Source of the DNA: JACJWR01 sp964627505
GTDB taxonomy: Bacteria; Actinomycetota; Actinomycetes; S36-B12; UBA10799
Reading direction: 5' to 3'
Assembly (NCBI GenBank): GCA_964627505.1
Contig: CAZVKB010000003.1
Location: forward strand, 1-64,000
DNA length: 64,000 bases
This document shows positions 50,349 to 59,574 of the stretch, one piece after another; position 1 is the first letter of the stretch; every line of letters starts with the position of its first letter. Under the pieces are notes generated by a model. The model did not search any database. It was given only the letters and a program-made list of their open reading frames with translations, and was not told the origin of the DNA. The position numbers and the translations under genes were made by a program.

Positions 50349-53300
50349 GTGAGCACTGAAGACACGCCCTTGTCGGCTGATCCCGTCGTCAACGACCTCC
50401 TCGAGCGCGGCATCGAGCAAGCTGAGTCAGGTCATCCGCCCCGCAATCGACAAGCGCTATCCGATCTTGCGCGTGACTATTTCCTGCATGTCGATCCGGC
50501 GGATCTGATCGAGTCGGACCCCAGCGACCTCATCGGCATGGTCACCAGCCATCGCCGTTTGGCCAGGGTTCGGCAGCCCGGCGAAACCAAGGTGTCGGTC
50601 TTCACGCCCACCGTCAACGCCAACGGGTGGACGTGCGGCCACACCGTGGTGCAAGTGGTCACCGACGATATGCCGTTTGTGGTGGATTCGATCTGTTTGG
50701 CGCTCACTGGTTCCGGCCATGATCTGCACCTGATCATCCACCCGCAGATGGTGGTGGTTCGAGACGAATCCGGAGAACTCACAGACATCGTCGGACAACT
50801 CGCGTTGGAGGGCCAGGATGAGTGGCCGGCCGGCGCGCAAGTGGAGTCCTGGGTGCTGGTGGAGATCAACCGGGAAAGCGCCCAGCCAGACCTCGACGCA
50901 GTGGACGAAGCCGTCACCCGCGCGCTCACCGATGTCCGGGCGTCCGTGGAGGACTGGAAAGTCATGCACGAACGAGCAGTGGAGCTAGCTGCCGAACTGC
51001 GCACGCATCCGCCGGCCACCGTGCCCGCAACCGACGTGGCGGAAGCGGCCGAGTTCATCGATTGGCTCGCCGACAACAACTTCACGTTCCTCGGTTACCG
51101 CGAATACGACCTGCTCGATGGAGGCGAAACGTTGGCCCCGATCGCGGGCACATCGCTGGGGATCATGCGGGAAGCCCCGGCGTTGTCGCTGTCGTTTTCC
51201 AAGTTGCCAGCAGAAGTACGCCGCAAGGCCAGTGAACCCCGGGTGCTTGTGCTGACCAAAGCCAACAGCCGCTCCACCGTGCACCGCAGCACCTACCTGG
51301 ACTACGTGGGCGTCAAGCGCTTCGATGCCGATGGTGCGGTGACCGGCGAACGGCGTTTCCTGGGCCTGTACACCGGTGCCGCGTATGCCCAATCCGTGCA
51401 CCACATTCCGGTGTTGCGCCAACTCGAGCAGGACGTTCTGGAGCGCGCCGGCGTGGACCCGAGTTCGCACCGCGGCAAGGACTTGCTGCACTTCATCGAG
51501 ACCTACCCGCGCGACGACCTGTTCCAGGTGACCTCGGACTACCTGTACGAGACCGGGATGTCCGTGCTCGGCATGCAGGAGCGGCGGATGGTGCGGGTGT
51601 ATGTCCGCGAGGATGCCTACGGCCGGTTCTTCTCGGTGCTGGTCTACCTGCCGCGCGACCGCTACACCACTACGGTGCGGTTGTCGATTCAGTCGATCCT
51701 GATGGAGATGCTCCACGGGGTGAACGTCGATTACATGACCAGCGTGAGTGAGTCGTTACTCGCCCGTCTGGCGTTCATCATCCGGGTGGATCCGACCGAG
51801 TCGATGGTGGATGTGGACTTGGAGGCGCTGCAAACGCGGGTGCGGGCGGCCGTGCGCAGTTGGGACGATGACTTCGCTGACGCCCTGGTTTCCGAAGTCG
51901 GCGAAGAGCAGGCTGCGACGATGCGTTCGTATGCGGCTGGTTTCCCGGATGCGTATCGCGAGGTGTATTCGCCGCGTGGTGCGGTGGCAGATGTGCGCAC
52001 CTGGGAGAGCCTGCCCGACGAGGACGGCTTGGCGGTGTCGCTCTACGAACCGCTGGATCCGGAGGCCGGCGAGCGCAGGTTCAAGGTGTTTCGCACTGGC
52101 ACCCCGGTGACGTTGCTGGAAGTGCTGCCGATCTTGGCGTCACTGGACGTGCAGGTGGTCGATGAGCACCCGTTCGCCGTGCCCCGGCCGGGTCGCAGCA
52201 CCGCCTATGTGTACGACTTCGGTCTGAATCTGCGCAAGTTCGATTCGATCCCCGACGTGGAGTCCTTGCCGCAGCGCTTCTCGGACTCGTTTGTGGCCGC
52301 ATTCACCGGCGAACGGGAACCAGACCTCACTTTGGGGTTGGTGACGCGCACCGGGTTGACGTGGCGCCAATCCACCTATGTGCAGGCGTGGGTGCACTAT
52401 GCCCGGCAGATCGGCTCGCCGTTCAGCTACCGCTCGTTCGCCGAAACGTTGATCGGGCACCCGGACATCGTGACCTTGCTGATCGAATTGTTCGAGACCC
52501 GGCACGACCCGGACCGCAATGTGGATCGAGTGGGGCACGCGCTGGCCCTCGACGAAGCCATCAGCGCGCAGCTGGACCAAGTCGCGAGCCTGGACAACGA
52601 CCGGATCCTGCGGCAGATCATCGGGATTGTGTCGGCGATTCTGCGCACCAACGCTTTCCAGGTGCACAAGGACGGCTCGCTTAAGCGGTGGTTGTCGTTC
52701 AAACTCGACCCACGCGCCATCGCCGGGATGCCCGAGCCGCGGCCCAAGTACGAAATCTTCGTGTTCTCTCCGGACACCTCGGGTGTGCACCTGCGGTTCG
52801 GCGATGTGGCCCGCGGCGGGTTGCGCTGGAGTGACCGGCGCGACGACTTCCGCACCGAGGTGCTCGGTCTGGTAAAAGCCCAGGAAGTCAAGAACGCGGT
52901 GATCGTGCCGGTGGGTTCCAAAGGCGGTTTCGTCGTCAAGAACCCGATCGACGGCGGCACCAGAGAAGATCTGCTGGCGCAGGGCAAGATGTGCTACACG
53001 CAGTTCATCAGCGGTTTGCTCGACATCACCGACAACCGGGTGCAGGGCGAAGTCGTGCCGCCGCCCCGTACGGTGCGCTGGGACGGCGACGACCCGTATC
53101 TGGTGGTGGCTGCAGACAAAGGCACCGCGACGTTCTCGGACCTGGCCAACTCGATCTCGGCGCACTATGGCTTCTGGCTCGGCGATGCTTTCGCGTCCGG
53201 GGGTTCTGAAGGGTACGACCACAAGGCCATGGGCATCACCGCCCGCGGTGCGTGGGAATCGGTGAAGCGGCACTTCCGGGAACTCGGCGTCAATGTGCAG

Positions 53301-55229
53301 ACCGAGCCGTTCACCGTTGTCGGCGTCGGCGACATGAGCGGCGATGTGTTCGGCAACGGAATGCTGCTTAGCGAGCAGATCAAACTGGTGGCGGCCTTCG
53401 ATCACCGCCACATCTTCCTCGATCCAGACCCGGACCCAGCGGCGTCGTTCGCCGAGCGGGCGCGGATGTTCGCGTTGCCCCGGTCAAGTTGGGCCGACTA
53501 CGACACCTCGCTGATTTCACCCGGCGGCGGCGTGTACGCGCGCACCGAGAAGTCAGTGCCGATCAGCGCTCGGATGCGGGAGGTGTTGGGTCTCGCTGAT
53601 GGCATCAAACGTTTGAGCCCCCCGGAACTGCTGCGTGCGATTCTCCTGGCGCCGGTGGATCTGCTGTGGAACGGTGGCATCGGCACCTACGTGAAGGCTT
53701 CCTCCGAGACTGATCTGGATGTGGGCGACAAGGCCAATGACGCGATCCGGGTGGACGGCCGGGACCTACGGGTGCGTGTGGTGGGTGAGGGCGGCAATCT
53801 CGGACTCACCCAACGCGGACGCATCGAGGCAGCTCGCAACGGCGTGCTGCTGAATACCGACGCGGTGGACAACTCCGCAGGGGTGGACTGCTCCGACCAT
53901 GAGGTCAACATCAAAATTGCGCTGGACTCGGTGGTGGCCGCCGGCGATCTCACGCTCAAACAGCGCAACGCTTTGCTGGCGAGCATGACCGATGAGGTCG
54001 CCGAACTCGTGCTGCGGGACAACTACGAACAAAACGTGCTGCTGGGCAATGCGCGCGCCCAGGACGTCCTCATGCTGCCGGTGCACATGCGGCTGATGCG
54101 GTGGCTGGAGTCGGCCGGTGACCTCGACCGGGCGCTGGAGTATCTGCCCTCCGACGACGCCATCGAAGAACTCCGCGCCGCGGGTCTCGGGCTGACCTCG
54201 CCGGAATTCTGCACGTTGATGGCCTACGCCAAGATTTCCCTGACCAGCGGGCTCAACGCCTCCGATGTGGATCAAGACCCTTACTATTCGCGGCTGTTGG
54301 AGTCTTACTTCCCCGAGCCGATGCGCGCCCAACACATGGCCGTGCTGGAAGCCCACCCCCTGCGCAAGCAGATCGTCTCGACGATGTTGGCTAACGGCAT
54401 CATCAACCGTGGCGGGATCACGTTCGTTTTCCGGGCCTATGAAGAAACCGGCGCCTCTGCGCCGGAGGTGGCGCGGGCATTCTCGGTCGCGCGGGCGGTG
54501 TTTGACCTGGACCGGTACTGGGCTGACGTCGCAGCGCTGGACAACCTGGCGCCCACTGTGGCGCAAGCGCAACTCAACCTGGAGATCCGGCGACTGCTCG
54601 ACCGGGCCACGAGGTGGTTCCTCACCACTCGCGGCGGACGGCTGGATGTGGCCAAGGAGATCGACCGGTTCGCCGCGCCTGTACAAGCGCTCATGCCGCG
54701 GGTGCCGGAGTTGCTCGTGGGCATCGAAGCCGAACGGTTGGCCGACCGGACGCAGGACTTCGTGGACCTCGGTGCACCCGAAGATCTGGCCAACTCGGTG
54801 GCCAGTCTGTTGGACGTCTTCTCACTGTTGGACATCGTGCAGGTCGCCAGTCGGCACCAGGCGGATGCGGAAACGGTGGCGCGGATCTACTTCGCGCTCA
54901 GCGAGCGGTTCGGGATCGACCGACTGCTGGCCGCCATCACGCAACTGCCCCGCAGCGACCGTTGGGATGCGCTGGCCCGCTCCTCTCTGCGCAGCGACTT
55001 GTATGGGGCGATCGCCGGCCTGACCGCCCGCGTCATGCGGGTGGCGCCGGATGGCACCGATCCCTTCGAGCGGATTGCTTTGTGGGAGGCCAGCAACACG
55101 GAGGGTCAGGCGCGGGCGCGTTCCACGTTGACCGAGATCGCAGAGAGCAGCACGCCCACCTTGGCCACCATCTCGGTGGCGCTGCGGGTGATCCGCACAC
55201 TGGTCTACCAGGGGTCCGCCGACGAGTGA
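50349..55229 (+). CDS. NAD-specific glutamate dehydrogenase, large (about 180 kDa) type
   Basis: Protein of 1626 residues, the length of the L_180 class. A long N-terminal region with ACT-like segments (TDDMPFVVDSICLALTGSGH) precedes the catalytic dehydrogenase domain at about 700-1200. Visible there are FRTEVLGLVKAQEVKNAVIV and VPVGSKGGFVVKN, then DMSGDVFGNGMLLS and GEGGNLGLTQRGRIEAA of the NAD-binding part. It deaminates glutamate to 2-oxoglutarate. It probably works with the proline-degrading pruA nearby. prfB begins 42 bases after its stop. Confidence 0.96.
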   Translation: MSTEDTPLSADPVVNDLLERGIEQAESGHPPRNRQALSDLARDYFLHVDPADLIESDPSDLIGMVTSHRRLARVRQPGETKVSVFTPTVNANGWTCGHTVVQVVTDDMPFVVDSICLALTGSGHDLHLIIHPQMVVVRDESGELTDIVGQLALEGQDEWPAGAQVESWVLVEINRESAQPDLDAVDEAVTRALTDVRASVEDWKVMHERAVELAAELRTHPPATVPATDVAEAAEFIDWLADNNFTFLGYREYDLLDGGETLAPIAGTSLGIMREAPALSLSFSKLPAEVRRKASEPRVLVLTKANSRSTVHRSTYLDYVGVKRFDADGAVTGERRFLGLYTGAAYAQSVHHIPVLRQLEQDVLERAGVDPSSHRGKDLLHFIETYPRDDLFQVTSDYLYETGMSVLGMQERRMVRVYVREDAYGRFFSVLVYLPRDRYTTTVRLSIQSILMEMLHGVNVDYMTSVSESLLARLAFIIRVDPTESMVDVDLEALQTRVRAAVRSWDDDFADALVSEVGEEQAATMRSYAAGFPDAYREVYSPRGAVADVRTWESLPDEDGLAVSLYEPLDPEAGERRFKVFRTGTPVTLLEVLPILASLDVQVVDEHPFAVPRPGRSTAYVYDFGLNLRKFDSIPDVESLPQRFSDSFVAAFTGEREPDLTLGLVTRTGLTWRQSTYVQAWVHYARQIGSPFSYRSFAETLIGHPDIVTLLIELFETRHDPDRNVDRVGHALALDEAISAQLDQVASLDNDRILRQIIGIVSAILRTNAFQVHKDGSLKRWLSFKLDPRAIAGMPEPRPKYEIFVFSPDTSGVHLRFGDVARGGLRWSDRRDDFRTEVLGLVKAQEVKNAVIVPVGSKGGFVVKNPIDGGTREDLLAQGKMCYTQFISGLLDITDNRVQGEVVPPPRTVRWDGDDPYLVVAADKGTATFSDLANSISAHYGFWLGDAFASGGSEGYDHKAMGITARGAWESVKRHFRELGVNVQTEPFTVVGVGDMSGDVFGNGMLLSEQIKLVAAFDHRHIFLDPDPDPAASFAERARMFALPRSSWADYDTSLISPGGGVYARTEKSVPISARMREVLGLADGIKRLSPPELLRAILLAPVDLLWNGGIGTYVKASSETDLDVGDKANDAIRVDGRDLRVRVVGEGGNLGLTQRGRIEAARNGVLLNTDAVDNSAGVDCSDHEVNIKIALDSVVAAGDLTLKQRNALLASMTDEVAELVLRDNYEQNVLLGNARAQDVLMLPVHMRLMRWLESAGDLDRALEYLPSDDAIEELRAAGLGLTSPEFCTLMAYAKISLTSGLNASDVDQDPYYSRLLESYFPEPMRAQHMAVLEAHPLRKQIVSTMLANGIINRGGITFVFRAYEETGASAPEVARAFSVARAVFDLDRYWADVAALDNLAPTVAQAQLNLEIRRLLDRATRWFLTTRGGRLDVAKEIDRFAAPVQALMPRVPELLVGIEAERLADRTQDFVDLGAPEDLANSVASLLDVFSLLDIVQVASRHQADAETVARIYFALSERFGIDRLLAAITQLPRSDRWDALARSSLRSDLYGAIAGLTARVMRVAPDGTDPFERIALWEASNTEGQARARSTLTEIAESSTPTLATISVALRVIRTLVYQGSADE

Positions 55230-55257
55230 GGGCTGCGGAGCCTGAGCCGGGTTCCAT

Positions 55258-55263
55258 TAGGCT
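55258..55263 (+). promoter_or_regulatory. -10 element of prfB
   Basis: TAGGCT followed by 7 bases and GTG 55271, near-leaderless. Confidence 0.5.
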
Positions 55264-55270
55264 GCACGGT

Positions 55271-56371
55271 GTGGATGCCGAACGCAGCGCTGAGATTGAG
55301 GAACTGACCGCCACTGTGGCCGGGATCGAGTCGGTGTTGGACGTCCCGGCCATGCTGGAGCAGGTGGCTGCTTTGGAAGCCGAGGCCTCGGTGCCCGACC
55401 TGTGGGACGACCAGGCGCATGCCCAAGCCGTCACGAGCAAACTCTCGGCTCTGCAATCCGAAGTGCGCCGAGTGGAGACGCTGAGCACGCGCATGTCAGA
55501 CCTGCCGCTGCTCTTCGAGCTCGCCGAGGCCGAAGACGATGCCGAAGCGTTGGCCGAAGCGGAGGCAGAGTTCGTGGCCTTGCGGCGTGACGTCAGCGCA
55601 ATGGAAGTGCGCACCCTGCTGTCGGGAGAGTACGACGAACGCGACGCCCTGGTGTCCATTCGTTCGGGCGCCGGTGGGGTGGATGCGGCGGACTGGGCGG
55701 AGATGCTGCTGCGGATGTACACCCGCTACTGCGAGCGCCGCGGCTGGCCGGTGGAGGTTTACGACACCTCCTACGCCGAAGAGGCCGGGCTGAAGTCCGC
55801 GACGTTCAAAGTCTCCGCGCCCTACGCCTACGGCACGTTATCGGTGGAGCAGGGAACGCATCGGCTGGTGCGGATTTCGCCGTTCGACAACCAAGGTCGG
55901 CGCCAAACCTCGTTCGCCGAAGTCGAAGTGATCCCGGTGGTGGCGCAGGCGGAGTCGATGGAGATCCCCGACGACGAGTTGCGTGTGGATGTCTATCGGT
56001 CCTCGGGCCCAGGGGGACAGGGTGTGAACACCACGGACTCTGCGGTGCGCCTGACCCACCTGCCCACCGGCATCGTGGTGTCGTGCCAGAACGAGCGTTC
56101 GCAGTTGCAGAACAAGGCCACAGCCATGGCTGTGTTGCAGGCAAAGTTGCTCGAATTGCGCCGGCAGGAACAGCAAGCAAAACTCGACGCGCTCAAGGGG
56201 GATACCGCGGGGTCGTGGGGCAACCAGATGCGCTCGTATGTGCTGCACCCCTACCAGATGGTGAAAGACTTGCGCACCGAACAGGAGACCGGCAACGTCT
56301 CTTCGGTGCTCGATGGGGAGCTCGACGATTTCATTGAGGCGGGCATCCGCTGGCGCCGCGCACAGGCGTAA
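55271..56371 (+). CDS. prfB: Peptide chain release factor 2
   Basis: Protein of 366 residues. The recognition motif SPF (RISPFDNQGRRQTSF) assigns it to RF2, reading UGA and UAA. The GGQ loop for peptidyl-tRNA hydrolysis is SSGPGGQGVNTTDS. Start GTG 55271 (VDAERSAEIEEL) agrees with other actinobacterial RF2 proteins. No programmed frameshift site is seen: the frame is continuous, unlike E. coli prfB. It heads the prfB-ftsE-ftsX-M23-smpB cluster. Confidence 0.96.
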   Translation: MDAERSAEIEELTATVAGIESVLDVPAMLEQVAALEAEASVPDLWDDQAHAQAVTSKLSALQSEVRRVETLSTRMSDLPLLFELAEAEDDAEALAEAEAEFVALRRDVSAMEVRTLLSGEYDERDALVSIRSGAGGVDAADWAEMLLRMYTRYCERRGWPVEVYDTSYAEEAGLKSATFKVSAPYAYGTLSVEQGTHRLVRISPFDNQGRRQTSFAEVEVIPVVAQAESMEIPDDELRVDVYRSSGPGGQGVNTTDSAVRLTHLPTGIVVSCQNERSQLQNKATAMAVLQAKLLELRRQEQQAKLDALKGDTAGSWGNQMRSYVLHPYQMVKDLRTEQETGNVSSVLDGELDDFIEAGIRWRRAQA

Positions 56372-56477
56372 ATCAGGCCTGCACCTGATGGGCAGTGTGA
56401 CTTGAGACACGTGGCATCGGGCCGACTTTTTGCCGCCCCGGGCGTGTCGCATCCGGGGCTTGGTGGTGGTGGCCACC

Positions 56478-56483
56478 TATCGT
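56478..56483 (+). promoter_or_regulatory. -10 element of ftsE, leaderless type
   Basis: TATCGT, then GACGAG, then GTG at 56490. It selects this start among several in-frame GTG codons. Confidence 0.6.
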
Positions 56484-56489
56484 GACGAG

Positions 56490-57224
56490 GTGCGAGGAGC
56501 CCATTCTGAAGTGCGCGTCGACGCCACTGGCGCCGTCGTGCGCTTCGACCAAGTGACGATGCGCTACCGGCAGCAGGTGACGCCGGCGCTGCTCGACGTC
56601 TCGTGCAGCATTGAGCCGGGTGAGTTCGTCTTTTTGGTGGGTCCCTCCGGCTCGGGCAAGTCCACATTCCTGCGGTTGGTGCTGCGGGAAGACAAGGCTT
56701 CAGCAGGGCAGGTCTTTGTCGAAGGTAAAGATGTTGCCAAGTTGGGGCGCTGGCGGATTCCGCGCCTGCGACGTCGCATCGGCACAGTTTTCCAGGATTT
56801 TCGGCTGCTTCCCAATAAGAGCGTGTCGGAAAACGTGGCATTTGCACTCGAAGTGATCGGCCGTCCCAAGTCCTACATTCGCGAGGCTGTGCCGGACACC
56901 TTGGAACTGGTGGGTTTGGCCGACAAAGCCAGCCGTCGCCCCAATGAACTCTCCGGTGGGGAGCAGCAGCGGGTGGCGATCGCCCGGGCGTTTGTGAACA
57001 AGCCCCGGATTCTGATCGCCGATGAGCCCACCGGAAACCTCGACCCCAACACGTCTGTGGGCATCATGCGTTTGCTGGACCGAATCAACCGCACCGGCAC
57101 AACTGTGATCATGGCCTCGCACGATGCGGCCATCGTCGACCAGATGCGCAAGCGGGTGGTGGAACTCGACGCAGGTCGGGTGGTACGCGACCACTCGCGC
57201 GGCGTCTACGGAAGTTACCGGTAG
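56490..57224 (+). CDS. ftsE: Cell division ATP-binding protein FtsE
   Basis: Protein of 244 residues of the ABC ATPase type. Walker A GPSGSGKST (51-59), Q-loop FQDFRLLP, signature LSGGEQQRVAIARA, Walker B ILIADEPTGNLD and the H-loop SHDAAIVD. With FtsX it forms the membrane complex that controls peptidoglycan hydrolases at division. The N-terminal ~15 residues before VVRFDQVTMRY are unusual and depend on the predicted start; GTG 56511 is an alternative. ftsX starts 6 bases after its stop. Confidence 0.95.
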   Translation: MRGAHSEVRVDATGAVVRFDQVTMRYRQQVTPALLDVSCSIEPGEFVFLVGPSGSGKSTFLRLVLREDKASAGQVFVEGKDVAKLGRWRIPRLRRRIGTVFQDFRLLPNKSVSENVAFALEVIGRPKSYIREAVPDTLELVGLADKASRRPNELSGGEQQRVAIARAFVNKPRILIADEPTGNLDPNTSVGIMRLLDRINRTGTTVIMASHDAAIVDQMRKRVVELDAGRVVRDHSRGVYGSYR

Positions 57225-57230
57225 TCGCGC

Positions 57231-58136
57231 ATGAGATTCCGATTTATCACCCGCGAGGTGTTCACCGGCCTCACGCGCAACCTGACCATGACCCTGGCGG
57301 TCATCTTGACGGTGGCGGTGTCGCTCACGCTGTTCGGCACGGGCTTGCTGGTGCGCGCGCAGGTGAACACCATGAAGGACTACTGGTACGACAAGGTTGA
57401 GGTCTCGATCTTCCTGTGTGGCGCCAACTCGGAAGTGCCGACGTGCGTGGCTGGCGCGGTCACACCGGAACAGCGCAATGCGATCAAGAAGACGTTGGAG
57501 GACTCCCCGCTGGTGGCGGAGCTGTACTACGAGTCTTCGCAAGAGGCGTTCGATCGGTTCAAGGAGCAGTTCAAGGATTCACCGATCCTGGAGAACGTCA
57601 CGCCGGCAGCTTTGCCGGAGTCGTTCCGGGTCAAGCTCACCAACCCTGAGGACTATGCGGCTGTGGCCTCCGTGGTTTCGGAACTGCCCGGCGTGGAACT
57701 AGTTCGCGACCAGAAGAAGCTGCTCGACTCGTTCTTCAAGATCCTCAACGGGATGCAGGCGCTGGCGCTCGGGATTGCCGCGGCGATGCTGTTGGTGACA
57801 GTTTTGCTGATCGCCAACACGATGCGATTGTCGGCGTTCAGTCGACGCCGCGAGACCGGGATCATGAAACTTGTGGGGGCGAGCAACTACTACATTCGGC
57901 TACCGTTCATCCTCGAGGCGATGGTGGCCGCCCTTCTCGGCGGACTGATCGCCACGGGGGCGTTGGCAGCGATCAAAGTGTTCCTCGTGGACCGGGTGCT
58001 GGCACCCACATTCCAATTCACCGCCTTCATCACCTGGACAGATGTGTGGACGATCGCTCCGGTGATGGTCCTCACGGGTGTGGTGCTGGCCGCAGTCGCA
58101 GCGTATTTCTCCATCCGCCGATTCCTGAAGGTTTGA
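57231..58136 (+). CDS. ftsX: Cell division protein FtsX
   Basis: Protein of 301 residues. One N-terminal membrane helix (about 22-45), an extracytoplasmic domain (about 50-165: VEVSIFLCGANSEVPTCVAG, with a cysteine pair), then three membrane helices in the C-terminal half (GMQALALGIAAAMLLVTVLL; RLPFILEAMVAALLGG). FtsX passes ATP-driven movement by FtsE to an external peptidoglycan hydrolase or its activator. The M23 coiled-coil protein encoded next is the obvious candidate. Confidence 0.95.
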   Translation: MRFRFITREVFTGLTRNLTMTLAVILTVAVSLTLFGTGLLVRAQVNTMKDYWYDKVEVSIFLCGANSEVPTCVAGAVTPEQRNAIKKTLEDSPLVAELYYESSQEAFDRFKEQFKDSPILENVTPAALPESFRVKLTNPEDYAAVASVVSELPGVELVRDQKKLLDSFFKILNGMQALALGIAAAMLLVTVLLIANTMRLSAFSRRRETGIMKLVGASNYYIRLPFILEAMVAALLGGLIATGALAAIKVFLVDRVLAPTFQFTAFITWTDVWTIAPVMVLTGVVLAAVAAYFSIRRFLKV

Positions 58137-58137
58137 T

Positions 58138-58218
58138 ATGAACACCATCGAAGCATCCGAGTGCACCCATACCCGACGAATGATGTCCGCTGTCGCCTCG
58201 GCTTGGCGGCAGGCGTGA
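58138..58218 (+). CDS. Small ORF (26 codons) coupling ftsX to the M23 peptidase gene
   Basis: ATG one base after the ftsX stop, with GAAGG just upstream. It encodes MNTIEASECTHTRRMMSAVA then SAWRQA, and its TGA (58216-58218) overlaps the GTG start of the M23 gene (58215) as GTGA. It exactly fills the space between the two genes. No domain is recognised. It may serve to bring ribosomes to the downstream start, as the ORF before whiB does. It may also be chance, since no family support exists. Confidence 0.35.
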   Translation: MNTIEASECTHTRRMMSAVASAWRQA

Positions 58219-59486
58219 GTCGCCGCGGATCGTGGTCGCTGGCGGCGGCCGTTTCGTTGTCTGGGCTGATGTTGGCCACGCTGTCCCCGATCGGGATCGC
58301 GTCGGCCGACGAGATCGACGACCAGATCGACTCCACCGGGTCGCAACTGAACCAGACCGAAGCCAGCGCCAACGAACTCAGCGGGGTGCTCGAGGGCGCT
58401 TCGGCCGAGGTGGTGGCGGCGCGGGCCGCGCTGCAGGAGGCGCAAGCCCAGTTGCCGGCCGCGCAGGTTGCGCTGGCGGAGGCGGAGGCGGAGAGCGCCC
58501 GGGCGGCGGCGGCAGACGCGAAAGCGGCTGAGGACCTGCGTGCGGCGGAGGCCGAGGTGGCCCGCACGAAGGCGGAGATCGAGGCGGTGAAGGCGCAGAT
58601 CGAAGCGCTGAAGGCNNNNNNNNNNNNNNNNNNNNNNNNNNNNNNNNNNNNNNNNNNNNNNNNNNNNNNNNNNNNNNNNNNNNNNNNNNNNNNNNNNNNN
58701 NNNNNNNNNNNNNNNGCGCAGGCGGCGCAGGCGCGGGCCGAGGCGGCCAAGAGTCGCGTGGACCAACTGGTGTCGCAACGCACCACCGCGTTGGCCACCA
58801 CGGAAGCGGAGCGGGCGGCAGTTCAGCAGCGTTACGCAGAAGTGGCGGCGGCGCAGGCGGCGCTGAGTGCGCAGTTGCTGGATTTGCAGGCGGAGAAGGA
58901 ACGACGGGTGGCGGCAGCCAAGGCGGCGGCGGAAGCGGCGGCCCAAGCGCGCGCGGCGGCGGCCCGCGATGCCTCCAACGCAGCAGCGCAACAGGCGGCG
59001 GCCTCGGCTGAGGCAGCGGCCACGGCAGCGCAGGCATCGGCCGACGAACTAGGTTCGGTGGGCAGTGTGAACTCCGACGGGTACTTCTGGCCGATCCCAG
59101 GAGCCGGCACGGGCGGTCAAGTGGGTCCGCGGGTGCACCCGGTGTACGGCTACGCCTCGTGCCACACGGGAGTGGACATCAGCGCCGGCAGCGGTACGCC
59201 GATTCGGGCGACGCACTCAGGCACCGTGGTGTCGGCGTCCTACGACAGCGTGTACGGCAACCGCACGGTGATCAATCACGGCGACGGCACCTCCAGCATG
59301 TATGCCCACCAGTCTTCGTTTGCCGCTTCGCCGGGGCAACGGGTGTCTGCGGGCGATGTCATCGGCTATGTGGGTTCCACCGGCTACAGCACGGGAGCGC
59401 ACCTGCACTTCGAGATCCACGTGGGTGGGACGCCGTACAACCCGATGGGTTGGTTCGGCGGGTCGAGTGGCCCAATCCGCTGCTAG
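58215..59486 (+). CDS. Coiled-coil M23 family peptidase (EnvC/PcsB-like), partner candidate of FtsEX; internal assembly gap
   Basis: A signal peptide ends near ASADEID (LAAAVSLSGLMLATLSPIGI). A long alanine/glutamate/arginine-rich coiled coil follows, broken at 58616-58715 by 100 N. It leads to a LytM/M23 domain with metal and catalytic residues intact: HPVYGYASCHTGVDIS, YAHQSSF and the HLHFEIH pair. Frame happens to be kept across the gap, but real length is unknown. FtsX is thought to act on such proteins (EnvC, PcsB). Mycobacteria use the NlpC/P60 hydrolase RipC instead. GTG 58215 is preferred; GTG 58161 gives a longer N-terminus without signal features. Confidence 0.85.
   Translation: MSRRGSWSLAAAVSLSGLMLATLSPIGIASADEIDDQIDSTGSQLNQTEASANELSGVLEGASAEVVAARAALQEAQAQLPAAQVALAEAEAESARAAAADAKAAEDLRAAEAEVARTKAEIEAVKAQIEALKXXXXXXXXXXXXXXXXXXXXXXXXXXXXXXXXXXAQAAQARAEAAKSRVDQLVSQRTTALATTEAERAAVQQRYAEVAAAQAALSAQLLDLQAEKERRVAAAKAAAEAAAQARAAAARDASNAAAQQAAASAEAAATAAQASADELGSVGSVNSDGYFWPIPGAGTGGQVGPRVHPVYGYASCHTGVDISAGSGTPIRATHSGTVVSASYDSVYGNRTVINHGDGTSSMYAHQSSFAASPGQRVSAGDVIGYVGSTGYSTGAHLHFEIHVGGTPYNPMGWFGGSSGPIRC
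58616..58715. other. Assembly gap, 100 N, in the coiled-coil region
   Basis: Lies within GC-rich, alanine-codon-rich repetitive sequence (GCGGCGGC-like) that probably defeated short-read assembly. The coiled-coil length cannot be known from this sequence. Confidence 0.99.
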
Positions 59487-59562
59487 TAGCCGCCCGGCTG
59501 TCGGACGGTGCCGTGATGCGGGCGGACGAAGGGACGTGGCGCGGGTCTTGGGCCCCTGGGCG

Positions 59563-59568
59563 TAAGGT
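59563..59568 (+). promoter_or_regulatory. -10 element of smpB, leaderless type
   Basis: TAAGGT, then GCTCGG, then GTG at 59575. Confidence 0.6.
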
Positions 59569-59574
59569 GCTCGG

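Noticed and set aside
55229..55300. Programmed +1 frameshift in prfB
   Set aside because: The RF2 frame is continuous from GTG 55271 with no early in-frame TGA and no CTTTGA-type slip site.
58138..58218. Sequencing frameshift joining the mini-ORF to the M23 protein
   Set aside because: The mini-ORF does not extend a signal peptide sensibly and its stop forms a clean GTGA overlap, so two separate frames are the simpler reading.
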